Positions 25,835 through 35,546 are shown, counted from the stretch's first letter. The stretch is 64,000 nucleotides of DNA from an uncultured Dermabacter sp. (GCA_947252755.1 CAMXWV010000002.1:186001-250000), one strand, 5' to 3'. The notes: generated by a model from the letters alone, not told the origin. Translations and numbers: made by a program.

Positions 25835-26911
25835 TCACAGCGCCCGGCGGTACAGGAACAGATCTGTTCGATACGGGATTCCCACTGTTGCACCAGGCGC
25901 GTGCCCAAGATGCTCGTGCACGTACCAGTCAAGGTTCGCCAGCACCCGCTCCCGACGCTCCACCGGAGCAGTGACCGCGTAACTGCGCGTGAGCGCCAGA
26001 TTGATCAGTTCGTGTGTGCGTCGCTGATCCTCCCAGCGGTGCACCATGCGATCCACCAGCTGGAGCCCCTCCCCCACATCCGGCATGAACCCATCACGCT
26101 GCACATCCCCGGCATGCATAATCCGGGAATAGCGGTGCACCCACGGGATCGCCACATCGAGCGTGTTCCACACAAGCGCCACCACTCCGCCAGGGGCCAG
26201 AATGCGCAGGATTTCCTGCGTGGCCCGGTCCCGATCGAACCAGTGCCATGCCTGCGCGACGGTGACGACACTCTGGGATGAATCCGGCAGGCCGGTCTGC
26301 TCAGCGGTGCCGAGCATGGTGCGCACCTCCACGGTGGTATCAGCACCGGGCGCGGCGCACATCGTGGACTCCGGCACGGCCATACGGTCTCGCAGCTGCT
26401 GCAGCATCGCCTCGCTCGGATCAACCGCTGTCACCACGAGCGGGGGAGCTGTTTCCGCCTCGCCAGTTGTCTGCGCAGCGACGCGTACCCGTTCAGCAAG
26501 GGCGCGAGTCAGCTTCCCGGTGCCGGCCCCGAGATCCGTAGCGAACAGGCGGCCGCTGTCCGGCCGACGCGGGCCGAACTCGGCCGATGCAAAAGGTGCG
26601 GCATGGGCAGTGTTGGGCGCGGCATGGGCAGTGTTGGGGCTGGCGGGGGCTGCATCAAAAGTGGCAGGGGCGGTGTCGGAGGCGGCGGGGGCTGCATCGG
26701 GCGCGGCGGGGGCTGCACCCGGGATCACGCCTGCTGCCGCCACGATCGCATCAACCACCGGAGCTGGGTACCCGGGCCGGAGCTCGTCATACTCAGGGCC
26801 TTGGGTGAGGAACGCGTCGGCAAGCTGCTGTTTCCGCTGCCCGGTCACCTTCGGCTGGGAGCGCGAGGAGATCCGCGGCGCAGGGCGTGGAATGGAACGT
26901 TCGCTGGGCAT
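25835..26911 (-). CDS. Class I SAM-dependent methyltransferase with Ala/Pro insertion
   Basis: 358 residues from the ATG at 26911; the longer open frame to 27007 would overlap the DUF456 gene. The SAM-binding motif I is ATDLGAGTGKLT (125-135), followed by VTAVDPSEAML and VVTVAQAWHWFD, typical of the UbiE/class I group. Residues about 62-112 are a low-complexity run of Ala, Pro, Asp and Ser with repeats such as NTAHAAP, placed between the first helix and motif I. Such an insert is unusual. Substrate unknown. No clear ribosome binding site is visible. Confidence 0.82.
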   Translation of the reverse strand: MPSERSIPRPAPRISSRSQPKVTGQRKQQLADAFLTQGPEYDELRPGYPAPVVDAIVAAAGVIPGAAPAAPDAAPAASDTAPATFDAAPASPNTAHAAPNTAHAAPFASAEFGPRRPDSGRLFATDLGAGTGKLTRALAERVRVAAQTTGEAETAPPLVVTAVDPSEAMLQQLRDRMAVPESTMCAAPGADTTVEVRTMLGTAEQTGLPDSSQSVVTVAQAWHWFDRDRATQEILRILAPGGVVALVWNTLDVAIPWVHRYSRIMHAGDVQRDGFMPDVGEGLQLVDRMVHRWEDQRRTHELINLALTRSYAVTAPVERRERVLANLDWYVHEHLGHAPGATVGIPYRTDLFLYRRAL

Positions 26912-26954
26912 AGTGGGAGGCAGACGGTGATAGCGGTTCAGCAGTGACAGCGGT

Positions 26955-27455
26955 TCAGCAGGCGAATATCGCGTACGCGGCAGCCACAATGAACACGAGG
27001 GCCGCAACGGTGGCGAGGCTGACCTCGATGAGAATGCCGATGCCGAGGGCTTTCAGAGCGGACCCGGTGTGGCGCAGCGCGTCGTGGACGTCTTTGCGGC
27101 GGGAATATTCGGTGAGAAACAGCGCAAGGATGAAACCGATGATCACGCCGGGCCCAGGAAAAAGGAAGAAGCCGACGATACCGCCGAGCACTGCCACCAG
27201 GATCGCCCAGGACGGGGTTTCCTGCTGCTTCAGCTGACGACCGGCGAGCACATAGCTGCTGGTCATCCCGGCGCCGCAGAGAATCGCGATGATCACGAAG
27301 GGGATCCAGGCGCCCCAGCCGCCCACGATGATCGCCCAGATCAGGGTGCCGATGATGATGGTGATCGATCCGGGCAGGACCGGCACAATGATTCCGGTGA
27401 TGCCGATCGCGAACGCGAGCGCGCCGATGAACGCGGCGATGATCTCTGGGCCCAT
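26955..27455 (-). CDS. DUF456 family membrane protein
   Basis: 166 residues, almost entirely membrane. Family pieces include GITGIIVPVLPGSITIIIGTL at the N-terminus, and GGIVGFFLFPGPGVIIGF and FLTEYSRRKDVHDA in the middle. DUF456 proteins are small integral membrane proteins of unknown role. GGGAG precedes the ATG at a short spacing. Confidence 0.85.
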   Translation of the reverse strand: MGPEIIAAFIGALAFAIGITGIIVPVLPGSITIIIGTLIWAIIVGGWGAWIPFVIIAILCGAGMTSSYVLAGRQLKQQETPSWAILVAVLGGIVGFFLFPGPGVIIGFILALFLTEYSRRKDVHDALRHTGSALKALGIGILIEVSLATVAALVFIVAAAYAIFAC

Positions 27456-27596
27456 GGCTCCCTTTCTGCGGTGATGTGTCTTCAGACTACGGGCGGAGCG
27501 GGGTGTGCGGCAGGTTCAACGATCGGATTCTGCCCGCGGGGTCACTATTCCACCTGTGGGGACCGGGTCTGCGGAGCGCGCGCCACCCCGGCGAAT

Positions 27597-30500
27597 CTAT
27601 ACGGTGGTGGTGATCGTTGACGTGCCATCCGCGCTGCGGGCCACGTGGATTTTCTCCGGGATCTGCTGCTTCAGCTCCGTCACGTGGGACACAATGCCCA
27701 CGGTGCGGCCGGTGGATGCGAGGTGGCGGATCTCAGCGATCACGGAGTCCAGGCGCTCCGGGTCGAGCGAGCCGAACCCTTCGTCGATGAACAGGGTGCT
27801 CAGCTGCACCCCGCCTGATTCGGCAGTGACGATGTCCGCCAGGCCGAGTGCAAGCGCAAGGGACACGAAGAAAGTTTCTCCGCCGGAGAGGGTGGCGGGC
27901 GCTCGGGATCGGTCGGAGCGGCGGTCGATCACGGTGAGATCTAGGCCGATCTTTTTTGACCCGCCGGCAACGGGTTCGCCGAGTTCCAGTTCAAGAGTGC
28001 CGGACAGGGTCTGCAGGCGCGCATTCGCCGCATCCACTACCGCTTCGAACCGTTTCACCACCACGTAAGTGGAGAGCGTGAGACGCGCGGTATCGCTTGA
28101 TGTGCCGGTAGCGATGTTCGCCAGGTGCAGGATCTGCTGCGCGGTGGCGGAGGACTGCTCATGCTGCTCGGCCTGCTGCGTGAACGCACCCCGCGCTTCC
28201 CGAGTCCGGCTGGCGCGGGCTGAGGCAACCGATTCTGCTCTCTGAGCCTCAGCCTGCTGCTCCCGCGCGGTGGTGAGCGACGCGTTCGCTGCGGCCACGG
28301 CCGCGGCAGCTTCTTCGGCGCTGGAATCGCTGATGGTCAGTTCTTTCACCTCGGGTTTCGCGAATGCGTCATCAACCCGGGCCTTCTGCGCTGCCCGTTT
28401 TGTCAGAAGCTCTTGGTCGGCGCGGCGCTGCTCTGCGGTGAGCCGCGCCGCGGCCACCGCTTCAGCAGTGGGCAGTCCGGCCTCTCGGCGGGCTGTTTCT
28501 GCAGCGGCCACGGCATCCCGCCATTCATCATGGGCGCGGATCGCTGCTTCCAACGCCGTGGCAAGGGTGGTCGCGGCGGCTGCTGCTTCCCGGCGCTGTC
28601 GCTGCCGTTCGGCAGCGCTCTCATGATCCCCGGCCGCCTCAGCCACCGTGGCGCGGTCCTTTTCGATCGCATCCGCCAGGTCCGTGTGGCGGTTTTTCGC
28701 AGTAGTGAGGGCTGCGCGCGCGTCGGACGCGGCTGTGGTGAGCTCAGCGGTGGCGGTATCAAAGGTTTCCAGTGCCCGGGACGCTTCAGTGAGCTCATGC
28801 TGGGCCTGTTCGGCGGTGGCAGCGGCAGTCTCAGCGGCGCTCACCCGCTCCGCGGCCTCCTCAGCACTCAGCCCGCCCGCGTTCTCACGAGCCGCGGTGA
28901 TCTCCGCGTCGAGCGCCACGCAGCGGGTGCGGGTGTCACTGAGCGCGGTGTCTGCGCGCTGCTGCGCCTGTTCAGCTGCCTCAATCCGCTCGGGAGTGAT
29001 CGGCTCACTGGTGGAGCGCGCCGGTGCGGGATGCTCCACGCCGCCGCAGACGGGGCAGGGTTCACCATCGGTGAGATCAGCGGCGAGTTCGGTGGCGATC
29101 GCAGACAAACGTTGCGCCCTCAGCTGCGTCACCGTGTCGTGCGCGCGTTTCGCATCGCGAGCGTGCTGGTCAGCGATCGGCTGCAGCTCGTCGCGTTTCA
29201 TCTGTGCCTGCTCAGCGTGTGTGGCCGCGGAGAGAATCTGCTGCGCTGCGACGACAGCGGCGCGCAGTCCGCTGACCTGCGACGCCGTCTCCCCGAGCGC
29301 ATCCCGACGCGCCACCAGAGCAGCCCGCTCCTCAGGTCGGGATGCCACGCGCTGCTCCGCCTTCCGGGCAGCGTCCGCCAGCTCCTCAACCGCCGCGGCC
29401 GCTGCAGCATGATCACGAATGCGCTCCGACAATTGTTTCTCCAGCAGCACCGCGGCGCTGAGATCGTCGGCATCCTTCGTTGCGGTCTCAGCGAGGGCGC
29501 GCTGGTCCGCTGCAGCCGATGCCCAGGTCAACTTCTGCCCGTGCAGCGCCTGCGGCAGTTTCTGTTCAGCGGCAGCAGCGCGGGGGCTCAGACGCTCCAC
29601 ATCCTGGAGGGCGTAAAATGCGCGCTCCGCGCGGTCATGGGCGTCAAGACGCGCGGCGGCCTGCTGGGCGGCGTGGGCGCTTTCAGCGAGCTGCGTGCGA
29701 ATCTGCTCAGCGCTGATCCGCTCCGTCACCAGGGAGCGGTGAGCGAGGGCGGCATCGCGCGCTTCTTCTGCGGCACGTGCGGCCTCCACGGCAGTCGCGA
29801 GCTGTTTCTCAGCGTCCGCAGCAGCCCGTTCCGCTTCTGCCGCGAGCTCTGTGGCGGTCTGCTGGGATGCCTGGATCGCCGGGGGTGACATCGAGCTGAC
29901 TTGGCCGGCCAGCTCGCCACGGTCTGACTCCGGCACCGCGGCTGCTTCAAGCAGACGGTGGAATGCGGCGTTCAATACGCTGATCGAACCGCGCACATCC
30001 GCCTCAGCGCGTTTGCGCATCAACGCGAACTGTTCTTCAACACGGGTGAAGAACTGGGTGCCGAACACCCGCTCCAGCACCTGCTGCCGGTCGCGTGTAT
30101 CCGCGTGGAGGAAGCGGGCGAACTCCCCCTGCGGCAGCACCACGGTCTGCGTGAACTGATCATGCGTGAGACCGATGATCCGGTTGATCTCGGCGCCCAC
30201 CTCATCCACGCGGGAGGCGATCGGCTCCACCTGATCAGCGCGTTCACTGCCGCTGATGGCAGCGCGCATCGCGTCTTCACTGGTGAAGCGCCACAGTTTG
30301 ACGGTGGTGTTCTGGCGGACCGTGCCGGTGCCGCGTTTCTTCGGCCGATCGAAGGCGGGGGTACGACGGATCCTGAACAGCCCGTTCGGTGTTTCGAAGA
30401 ACAGGTCCACCCAGCTTTCACGATCGGGCGGCGTGAAATGGGAGCGCATGCGATCTCGCCCGGCGCTTGCTCCTGCCACACTGCCGTAGAGGGCGAACAC

Positions 30501-30644
30501 GATCGCGTCGATGATCGTGGATTTGCCGGAGCCGGTGGCGCCTTCCAGGAGGAACAAGCCGGATTGGCCGAGCGCGTCGAAATCGATCGCGATGGTGTCC
30601 CGGAACGGGCCCAGCCCGGACAGCTCCAGGTGATGCAGTTTCAT
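27597..30644 (-). CDS. sbcC: Exonuclease subunit SbcC
   Basis: 1015 residues. The N-terminal ATPase lobe has Walker A GATGSGKS (35-42). Two long Ala/Glu-rich coiled coils surround the zinc hook CPVCG at about 528-532. The C-terminal lobe carries the signature TLSGGETFFVSLALALGLA and Walker B LFIDEGFGSLD. Together with SbcD it forms the Mre11-Rad50-like nuclease that opens hairpins and processes DNA ends. The ATG follows the sbcD stop by 21 bases, after GAAGGGGG. Length as expected for the actinobacterial protein. Confidence 0.96.
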   Translation of the reverse strand: MKLHHLELSGLGPFRDTIAIDFDALGQSGLFLLEGATGSGKSTIIDAIVFALYGSVAGASAGRDRMRSHFTPPDRESWVDLFFETPNGLFRIRRTPAFDRPKKRGTGTVRQNTTVKLWRFTSEDAMRAAISGSERADQVEPIASRVDEVGAEINRIIGLTHDQFTQTVVLPQGEFARFLHADTRDRQQVLERVFGTQFFTRVEEQFALMRKRAEADVRGSISVLNAAFHRLLEAAAVPESDRGELAGQVSSMSPPAIQASQQTATELAAEAERAAADAEKQLATAVEAARAAEEARDAALAHRSLVTERISAEQIRTQLAESAHAAQQAAARLDAHDRAERAFYALQDVERLSPRAAAAEQKLPQALHGQKLTWASAAADQRALAETATKDADDLSAAVLLEKQLSERIRDHAAAAAAVEELADAARKAEQRVASRPEERAALVARRDALGETASQVSGLRAAVVAAQQILSAATHAEQAQMKRDELQPIADQHARDAKRAHDTVTQLRAQRLSAIATELAADLTDGEPCPVCGGVEHPAPARSTSEPITPERIEAAEQAQQRADTALSDTRTRCVALDAEITAARENAGGLSAEEAAERVSAAETAAATAEQAQHELTEASRALETFDTATAELTTAASDARAALTTAKNRHTDLADAIEKDRATVAEAAGDHESAAERQRQRREAAAAATTLATALEAAIRAHDEWRDAVAAAETARREAGLPTAEAVAAARLTAEQRRADQELLTKRAAQKARVDDAFAKPEVKELTISDSSAEEAAAAVAAANASLTTAREQQAEAQRAESVASARASRTREARGAFTQQAEQHEQSSATAQQILHLANIATGTSSDTARLTLSTYVVVKRFEAVVDAANARLQTLSGTLELELGEPVAGGSKKIGLDLTVIDRRSDRSRAPATLSGGETFFVSLALALGLADIVTAESGGVQLSTLFIDEGFGSLDPERLDSVIAEIRHLASTGRTVGIVSHVTELKQQIPEKIHVARSADGTSTITTTV

Positions 30645-30665
30645 CTGCTCACACCCCCTTCTGGT

Positions 30666-31865
30666 TCATGCGCTTACGCTCTTATGTGCAGCCGGTCGCA
30701 GCCGCTCCTCGGTGGCGTACCGCGCACCCGCGAGCGCCTCCTCGATGATCTCCTGCTCGGCAGGGTTCGGCTCTGTGCCAACCAGTGATGTGAAGAACTC
30801 AGCAACCACGGCCGACGGGTCCATCGCCTGCGTCACCGCGGGCGCGGCCGAGCGGGGCCGCTGCACGGTGGAGCGGAACTCGGTGCCGAGCAGATGCGGG
30901 TACGCCTCGCGCAGAGTCTCCTGCATATGCGCGGGCCGGGTGGGCTCTTCTACAATCGCGTGGACCCAGTCTTCGCCATGCTCCGCGGCCTGGTCCAAGA
31001 TCTGGGCAAGCGTTCCGCTCAGTTCCACCAGCTGACGCGGCACCGGCACCGGCACTCGCTCCACCTCCACAGCGCCCGACGCATCCATCTCCACCAACAG
31101 CACCGCCTTTCGGTGATTCTTCTCGGAGAAGGAGAACGCGAGCGGAGATCCTGAATACCAGGCGACGGGCCGCTCCGCGGGCACCAGGGCGCTCATGTTC
31201 TGGCAGCCATGCAGGTGGCCGAGCGCCACGTAGTCCACGCCGTGGAACACGCTGCCTGGAACAGAATCAACGCCTCCCACCGTCAGGTCACGCTCGGACT
31301 CCGAAGGCTCACCGCCGGCCACGAAGGTGTGCGCAAGCACCACGGAGCGCGGTGAGCTGTGAGCGGCCAGGTGGGCGCGCACCCGGTCCATCGCCTCGGT
31401 CGTCACGGCCACATGTGAACGAGCGAGCGGCTCCTGACCGTTAGCGGCAAGGTCATAGCGTGCGACGTCTGGATCCAGGTACGGCAGCCCGAAGAACAGC
31501 ACTTCGCCATGCTCATCCATCACTGTGACCGGCCGGTGCACTCCACCGGTGTCCGCAAGGATATGGATGCCGGGGCGCATCACATCTGCCAGGAAGCCGA
31601 GCCGCACTGCAGAGTCATGGTTGCCAGGGGTGAGGATCACGGTAGTGAGGTCAGCGAGCCGGCTGAGCGTTTGGTTCAGCAGGTTCACAGAGTCCACAGG
31701 CGGGATCGACCGGTCATACACGTCACCAGCGATGACCACGGCATCCACCTGCTCGCGCTGCACGAGCTCGATGAGGAACTCGTGGAACGCAGCCTGATGC
31801 TCGTGCAGGTCCTCCCCATGGAGGGTGCGGCCCAGGTGCCAGTCCGAGGTGTGCAGGATCTTCAT
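30666..31865 (-). CDS. sbcD: Exonuclease subunit SbcD
   Basis: 399 residues from the ATG at 31865, beginning MKILHTSDWHLGR. The metallophosphoesterase signature runs through DWHLGR (8-13), IAGDVYDR, TPGNHD, LAHTF and ALGHLHG, giving the two-metal site of Mre11-type nucleases. The upstream in-frame start at 31895 would add ten unconserved residues and overlap the promoter region. A TAGAGT box 7 bases before the ATG suggests a leaderless transcript; GAGTTGAA is at best a weak ribosome binding site. Confidence 0.95.
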   Translation of the reverse strand: MKILHTSDWHLGRTLHGEDLHEHQAAFHEFLIELVQREQVDAVVIAGDVYDRSIPPVDSVNLLNQTLSRLADLTTVILTPGNHDSAVRLGFLADVMRPGIHILADTGGVHRPVTVMDEHGEVLFFGLPYLDPDVARYDLAANGQEPLARSHVAVTTEAMDRVRAHLAAHSSPRSVVLAHTFVAGGEPSESERDLTVGGVDSVPGSVFHGVDYVALGHLHGCQNMSALVPAERPVAWYSGSPLAFSFSEKNHRKAVLLVEMDASGAVEVERVPVPVPRQLVELSGTLAQILDQAAEHGEDWVHAIVEEPTRPAHMQETLREAYPHLLGTEFRSTVQRPRSAAPAVTQAMDPSAVVAEFFTSLVGTEPNPAEQEIIEEALAGARYATEERLRPAAHKSVSA

Positions 31866-31872
31866 GGCTTCA

Positions 31873-31878
31873 ACTCTA
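31873..31878 (-). promoter_or_regulatory. -10 box of a probable leaderless sbcD promoter
   Basis: TAGAGT on the minus strand ends 7 bases before the sbcD ATG. It is divergent from the matching box at 31919 for the VanZ-like gene. Confidence 0.5.
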
Positions 31879-31918
31879 GAGAGGGGGTGCGACATTTAAA
31901 GCCGGACAGCGTCGCGGC

Positions 31919-31924
31919 TACGCT
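31919..31924 (+). promoter_or_regulatory. -10 box of a probable leaderless promoter (VanZ-like gene)
   Basis: TACGCT ends 7 bases before the ATG at 31932, with no ribosome binding site between. Confidence 0.5.
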
Positions 31925-31931
31925 GGCACGC

Positions 31932-32459
31932 ATGCGCTCTCTCCTCCGCGCCGTTTCGGTGCTCGCTGTTCTGGTGCTGAACTCGTCGTTCTACTGGCCG
32001 AAGCTGCCGAAGACCGGTCAGGAGATTGGGGCAACGATCCCGCACCTGGACAAGCTGGTGCACGTTGCGATCTTCGCGCTCACCACTGCCCTGGTGCTGC
32101 ATCTGCTGGTGCCGACGCGGCCTCGTTCCGCCGCCCGCATCAGCTCCGACGCACCCCGGCCCCGAGCGGCCGGCTGGGCGGTCGCGGCAATCGGTGCGCA
32201 CGCCTTCATCATCGAGGCCGTTCAGCACTGGCTGACGCCCACCCGCACGGGGGATGTGGCGGACATCGTGGCGGACCTGGCCGGCATGGCGATCGCGCTC
32301 GGCGGGTGGGCTGCTCGCCGGCGCGTAGGTGGAGGTCGCGCAGGCGGCGGGCGCGCAGGCGGCGGGCGCACCGGGCACGCGGGTCGCGAGCGGACTGCGT
32401 GCACAAGTGGAGAAAAATCGGCGGTTTCGGCCCAGAAAAGCGGTGACGAAGCCGTTTAA
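31932..32459 (+). CDS. VanZ-like membrane protein
   Basis: 175 residues. Three to four hydrophobic helices with the VanZ-like landmarks LPHLDKLVHVAIFALTTAL-type helix (DKLVHVAIF), HAFIIEAVQHWL and DVADIVADLAG. VanZ-like proteins are membrane proteins; the founder gives low-level teicoplanin resistance, but most have no known role. The last 45 residues are Gly/Arg/Ser-rich and partly encoded by a 74-bp interspersed repeat (32399-32472), suggesting that the repeat moved into or replaced the original 3' end. Probably leaderless. Confidence 0.8.
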   Translation: MRSLLRAVSVLAVLVLNSSFYWPKLPKTGQEIGATIPHLDKLVHVAIFALTTALVLHLLVPTRPRSAARISSDAPRPRAAGWAVAAIGAHAFIIEAVQHWLTPTRTGDVADIVADLAGMAIALGGWAARRRVGGGRAGGGRAGGGRTGHAGRERTACTSGEKSAVSAQKSGDEAV

Positions 32460-32472
32460 ACCACAGTTGTGC
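32399..32472 (-). repeat. Interspersed 74-bp palindromic repeat, copy A
   Basis: Begins GTGCACAAGTGG and ends CCACAGTTGTGC, so the ends are inverted repeats. The interior contains CGGTTTCGGC. It is the reverse-strand equivalent of copies at 58126-58199 and 59200-59273, and also 74 bp long, though more diverged inside. It overlaps the 3' end of the VanZ-like gene. Confidence 0.75.
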
Positions 32473-32481
32473 GCCCCGGCC

Positions 32482-32626
32482 GGCCGGGCGCGCGGGCGGG
32501 GCGCCGAAGAAGCGGGGCGCGGGCCGGGGCGTCGGGCAGCACCGGCTGGAAGCGCGGGCCGGGGCGTCGGGCAGCACCGGCGGGAAGCGCCGGCCGGGCG
32601 CGCGGGCGGGGCGCCGAAGAAGCGGG
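32482..32626. repeat. Very GC-rich nested direct repeats
   Basis: A 35-base unit at 32482-32516 recurs exactly at 32592-32626. Between them a 27-base unit (32519-32545) recurs at 32554-32580. The stretch is nearly all G and C and fills the gap between convergent genes. Confidence 0.8.
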
Positions 32627-32663
32627 CGCGGGCCCGGCGGAAGAGCCGGCCCGCCGCCCGGCC

Positions 32664-35099
32664 TCAGGCGCGGTCGCGGAGGCGGCGGGCCACCATCACT
32701 GCGGCCACACCCACGCTCAGCAGCACGATGGTCACCGCCGCATATGGGGCGATGTCCAAGCCGGTGCGCGGCAGCAGGCCGGGAGTGGCGGCATCGGGCT
32801 GTGTGGTGGGCCGATTGCCTGTGCCCGGCGCGTTGGCCCCGCCCGGCGCATCGGGCCGGCTACCAGCGCCCGGCGCGCTGGCCTCACCCGGAGTATCAGG
32901 CCCTGCGCCCGGCGCGTTGGCCCCGTCCGAACCAGTGCCCGCGTCGGAACCAGAACCCGACCCAGAACCGGGCTGCTCAGGCGCCGACGGGGCGGAGGGC
33001 CCGCCTGGATCCGCCGGCTGCCCCGGGCCCGGTTCAATCGTCGAGCTGCCGTCCGACGCCTGAATGACCACGGGATAGCCCACCGCGGTGCCAGTATCCG
33101 GCAGAGCCGTGATCAGCAGTTCGTGCTGGCCTTCCTCGGATGCATCCGGCGCCCAGATGGTGACGTCGGCGTACCACTGACCGTCCTCACCCTGCACATA
33201 GTCGCCGCGGTACTCATGCCCGTCGATGCTCACCACAACCCCGGTGATCATCGGCGCCCCCAGGGAGGTGGAGTGCAGGTTGGTGATCCGCAGGGTCCAA
33301 GGGTCGGCCTGAGTTCCGGCCGGCATAGACCCGTCCGGGTTCGGCTGCACGGTGACGCCTACGCCGCGCTGCGAGAAGTCCGGCTCAAGATTCTGGTTGT
33401 TCTTCAGGAAGTCGATCCAGGAGTCGCGGTCCAGGTAGCCGGTGTCCGTCACGTTCGCACCGTCAAGGAACACGTGGAAGTTGTCTCCGCCCTCAGCGAG
33501 GAATCCCTGCACGGCCACCGTATATACGGCATCCTCTTCCACCGGTTTGCCGTCGATCGTGATGGAGGTGATGCGTTCGCCTTCGGGGGCGGATGCGTCG
33601 AACGTGTAGTCCACGTTGGAGGAGAGGCCGAGCTGCAGGTATGAGCGGGAGGGCACGTTGCCGTCCGCGTCGCGCTGCCACTGCTGTTCCAGCATGGTGA
33701 ACAGCTGCGCGCCGGTGAGGTCCACGGTCACCACCGGGTTGAGGAACGGCACCACATCGTTGGCTTCACCGTAGGTGACCACGCCATCGCCTTCCGACGC
33801 GCGCGGCGCATGCAGCAGGTCCTCACGCACGGAGCCGGGCAGCATCACGCCGAGGTCGGCGGGCTTGCCGGCGTAGTCGTCCTGGCTGAGCGACCACACC
33901 ATGGAGTCGGCAACAAGGTTGGAGAGCGCTGAGGACGCTGCCCGGTCATCACCACGCTTCGCAGTATCCGTGCCGATGCGGGTCCACACCCCGTTCACGT
34001 ACTCCGCTTTGGATGCGTTGAACGCGGTGGTGATGTCCGCATTCACCGTGCCCACGGGCACGCGGGCCGCTTCGGTGGCCTTGTCCTGGGCTGCGGTGGC
34101 GATTTTCACCGCGGCGTTGTAGCGCGGGAACTGAGCGCACGTCTCCCCGGTGTCACCGCTGGCCATGCCGCCGGTGGGGATCATTCGAAGGCCGCCGTCG
34201 GCCAGGCTGAAGCCGCCGTCGGCGCCTTCCACCAGGGTAACGGCGCCCAGGTTTTCACCGTAGGAGCCGGTCTGGATGATCGGGCGGGTGCCGTTGCCGT
34301 CCGGCTTCGGCGCTTCGTAAGCGTAGGTGCGGTGGGTGTGCGCGGTGAAGATGGCGTCCGCGTCGGAGGAGGTCTCCGTGACGATCCGGTTGAGCAGGCC
34401 GCTGCCGGCGTCCGCCGGGGCGGTGCCGAGGGTGGCATCGGATGAGCCGCCGTCATGGTAGCTCACCACGATGAGGTCGTAGTCAACACCGGATGCTTTG
34501 AGGTCGGCGATCGTCTGATTGACGGCCGCAACTGGGTCGGTGAACGTCAGGCCTTTGACGCCGCCCGGTGATACGAGCGAGGGCGTGGACTGTGTCACCG
34601 CACCCACCACGGCCACTTTCTTGCCGCCGCCGGTGGTGATGATCTCGTAGGCCTTCCCGGTGAACGGGGTGCCGTCCGCCTTCAGCACGTTCGCGCCGAG
34701 GTAGGGGAAGTCCGCCTGGCCCATCACCCGGCCGGTGAGGTCATCGGCGCCTTTGTCGAACTCGTGATTTCCCAGGGCCGACGCGTCCAGCTCCAGCGCG
34801 TTCAGGTACTCGATCGTGGGCTGGTCCTCCTGCAGGTAGGAGGAGAACTCGGAGGCGCCGATGTTGTCACCGGAGGAGATGAACACCGAGTCTGCCGCCC
34901 CGGCGCGCTCGGTCTCCAGCGTGCAGGCTAGGTCCTCAGCGGTGGAGGTGGTGCGCCCGTGAAAGTCGTTGATGCCGAAGATTGTGAGCTCATCGCCTTC
35001 AGCGGCAGTGGCGCCGCTGGCTGGCAGCAGAGCGGCGGCAACACACAGGGACGCGAGAACACCGAGTGGACGAGCGGCTCGGCGAGCACGGGAAGCCAT
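32664..35099 (-). CDS. Sortase-anchored bifunctional UDP-sugar hydrolase/5'-nucleotidase
   Basis: 811 residues from the ATG at 35099 (AGGAG 5 bases upstream; the open frame extends further but without support). Signal peptide, then a metallophosphatase domain with INDFHGR, SSGDNIGAS and GNHEFDKG, then the 5'-nucleotidase C-terminal domain (NDVVPFLNPVVTVDLTG, LQLGLSSNVDYTFD, TVAVQGFLAEGGDNF). A Pro/Gly/Ala-rich spacer with repeats leads to LPRTG, a hydrophobic helix and RRLRDRA: a sortase signal. It would release nucleosides and phosphate from extracellular nucleotides at the wall. The gene is divergent from NDH-2. Confidence 0.93.
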   Translation of the reverse strand: MASRARRAARPLGVLASLCVAAALLPASGATAAEGDELTIFGINDFHGRTTSTAEDLACTLETERAGAADSVFISSGDNIGASEFSSYLQEDQPTIEYLNALELDASALGNHEFDKGADDLTGRVMGQADFPYLGANVLKADGTPFTGKAYEIITTGGGKKVAVVGAVTQSTPSLVSPGGVKGLTFTDPVAAVNQTIADLKASGVDYDLIVVSYHDGGSSDATLGTAPADAGSGLLNRIVTETSSDADAIFTAHTHRTYAYEAPKPDGNGTRPIIQTGSYGENLGAVTLVEGADGGFSLADGGLRMIPTGGMASGDTGETCAQFPRYNAAVKIATAAQDKATEAARVPVGTVNADITTAFNASKAEYVNGVWTRIGTDTAKRGDDRAASSALSNLVADSMVWSLSQDDYAGKPADLGVMLPGSVREDLLHAPRASEGDGVVTYGEANDVVPFLNPVVTVDLTGAQLFTMLEQQWQRDADGNVPSRSYLQLGLSSNVDYTFDASAPEGERITSITIDGKPVEEDAVYTVAVQGFLAEGGDNFHVFLDGANVTDTGYLDRDSWIDFLKNNQNLEPDFSQRGVGVTVQPNPDGSMPAGTQADPWTLRITNLHSTSLGAPMITGVVVSIDGHEYRGDYVQGEDGQWYADVTIWAPDASEEGQHELLITALPDTGTAVGYPVVIQASDGSSTIEPGPGQPADPGGPSAPSAPEQPGSGSGSGSDAGTGSDGANAPGAGPDTPGEASAPGAGSRPDAPGGANAPGTGNRPTTQPDAATPGLLPRTGLDIAPYAAVTIVLLSVGVAAVMVARRLRDRA

Positions 35100-35546
35100 G
35101 CGGACTCCTAGGAGGGAGGAGGGGGTGGAGAGGCGGGGATGCAGTTCGGTGGGAGGAAAGTCAGTGGGACGGGGAGGAAGGAGCCGGAGGAGGAGGCGCT
35201 GCCCCAATCCTCACGACGGGTACGGATCAGTGCAATGCTTCCATTCACCTGCGATGCCCCCATTCAACACTGAATAACGCCCCGTGTCAGCCCTCGTCTC
35301 AGAAGAATGCCAGGAATCATCAATATTTCACTCAGCGTTAATGCAGGCGCGCCGCGTGAAGGACAGCGCGTGAGCGACAGCGCGTTCGGCCAGCGCGTGA
35401 GCGCCAGCGGGATCGGGCAGCGCCGGAGTGACAGTGCGATAGTGTCTGCAGTGCACCGCGGCACTCGCAGGCACATGATCGCCGCGGCCCGGCCGCCGTC
35501 CACCGGCCGCCGCGACTGTTCGCACAGCACGCTCCGAAGGAGAACC
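35100..35546. other. 447-base intergenic region between the 5'-nucleotidase and NDH-2
   Basis: Divergent promoter region. A TAGTGT -10-like box for NDH-2 lies at 35440-35445. The stretch 35357-35400 holds two near-copies of CAGCGCGTGAGCG. AAGGAG at 35537 is the NDH-2 ribosome binding site. No further gene is convincing; the open frame that enters from 35307 lacks a supported start. Confidence 0.5.

Noticed and set aside
31509..31931. Upstream extension of the VanZ-like frame
   Set aside because: It lies antisense to sbcD, and a -10 box 7 bases before the ATG at 31932 gives a better start.
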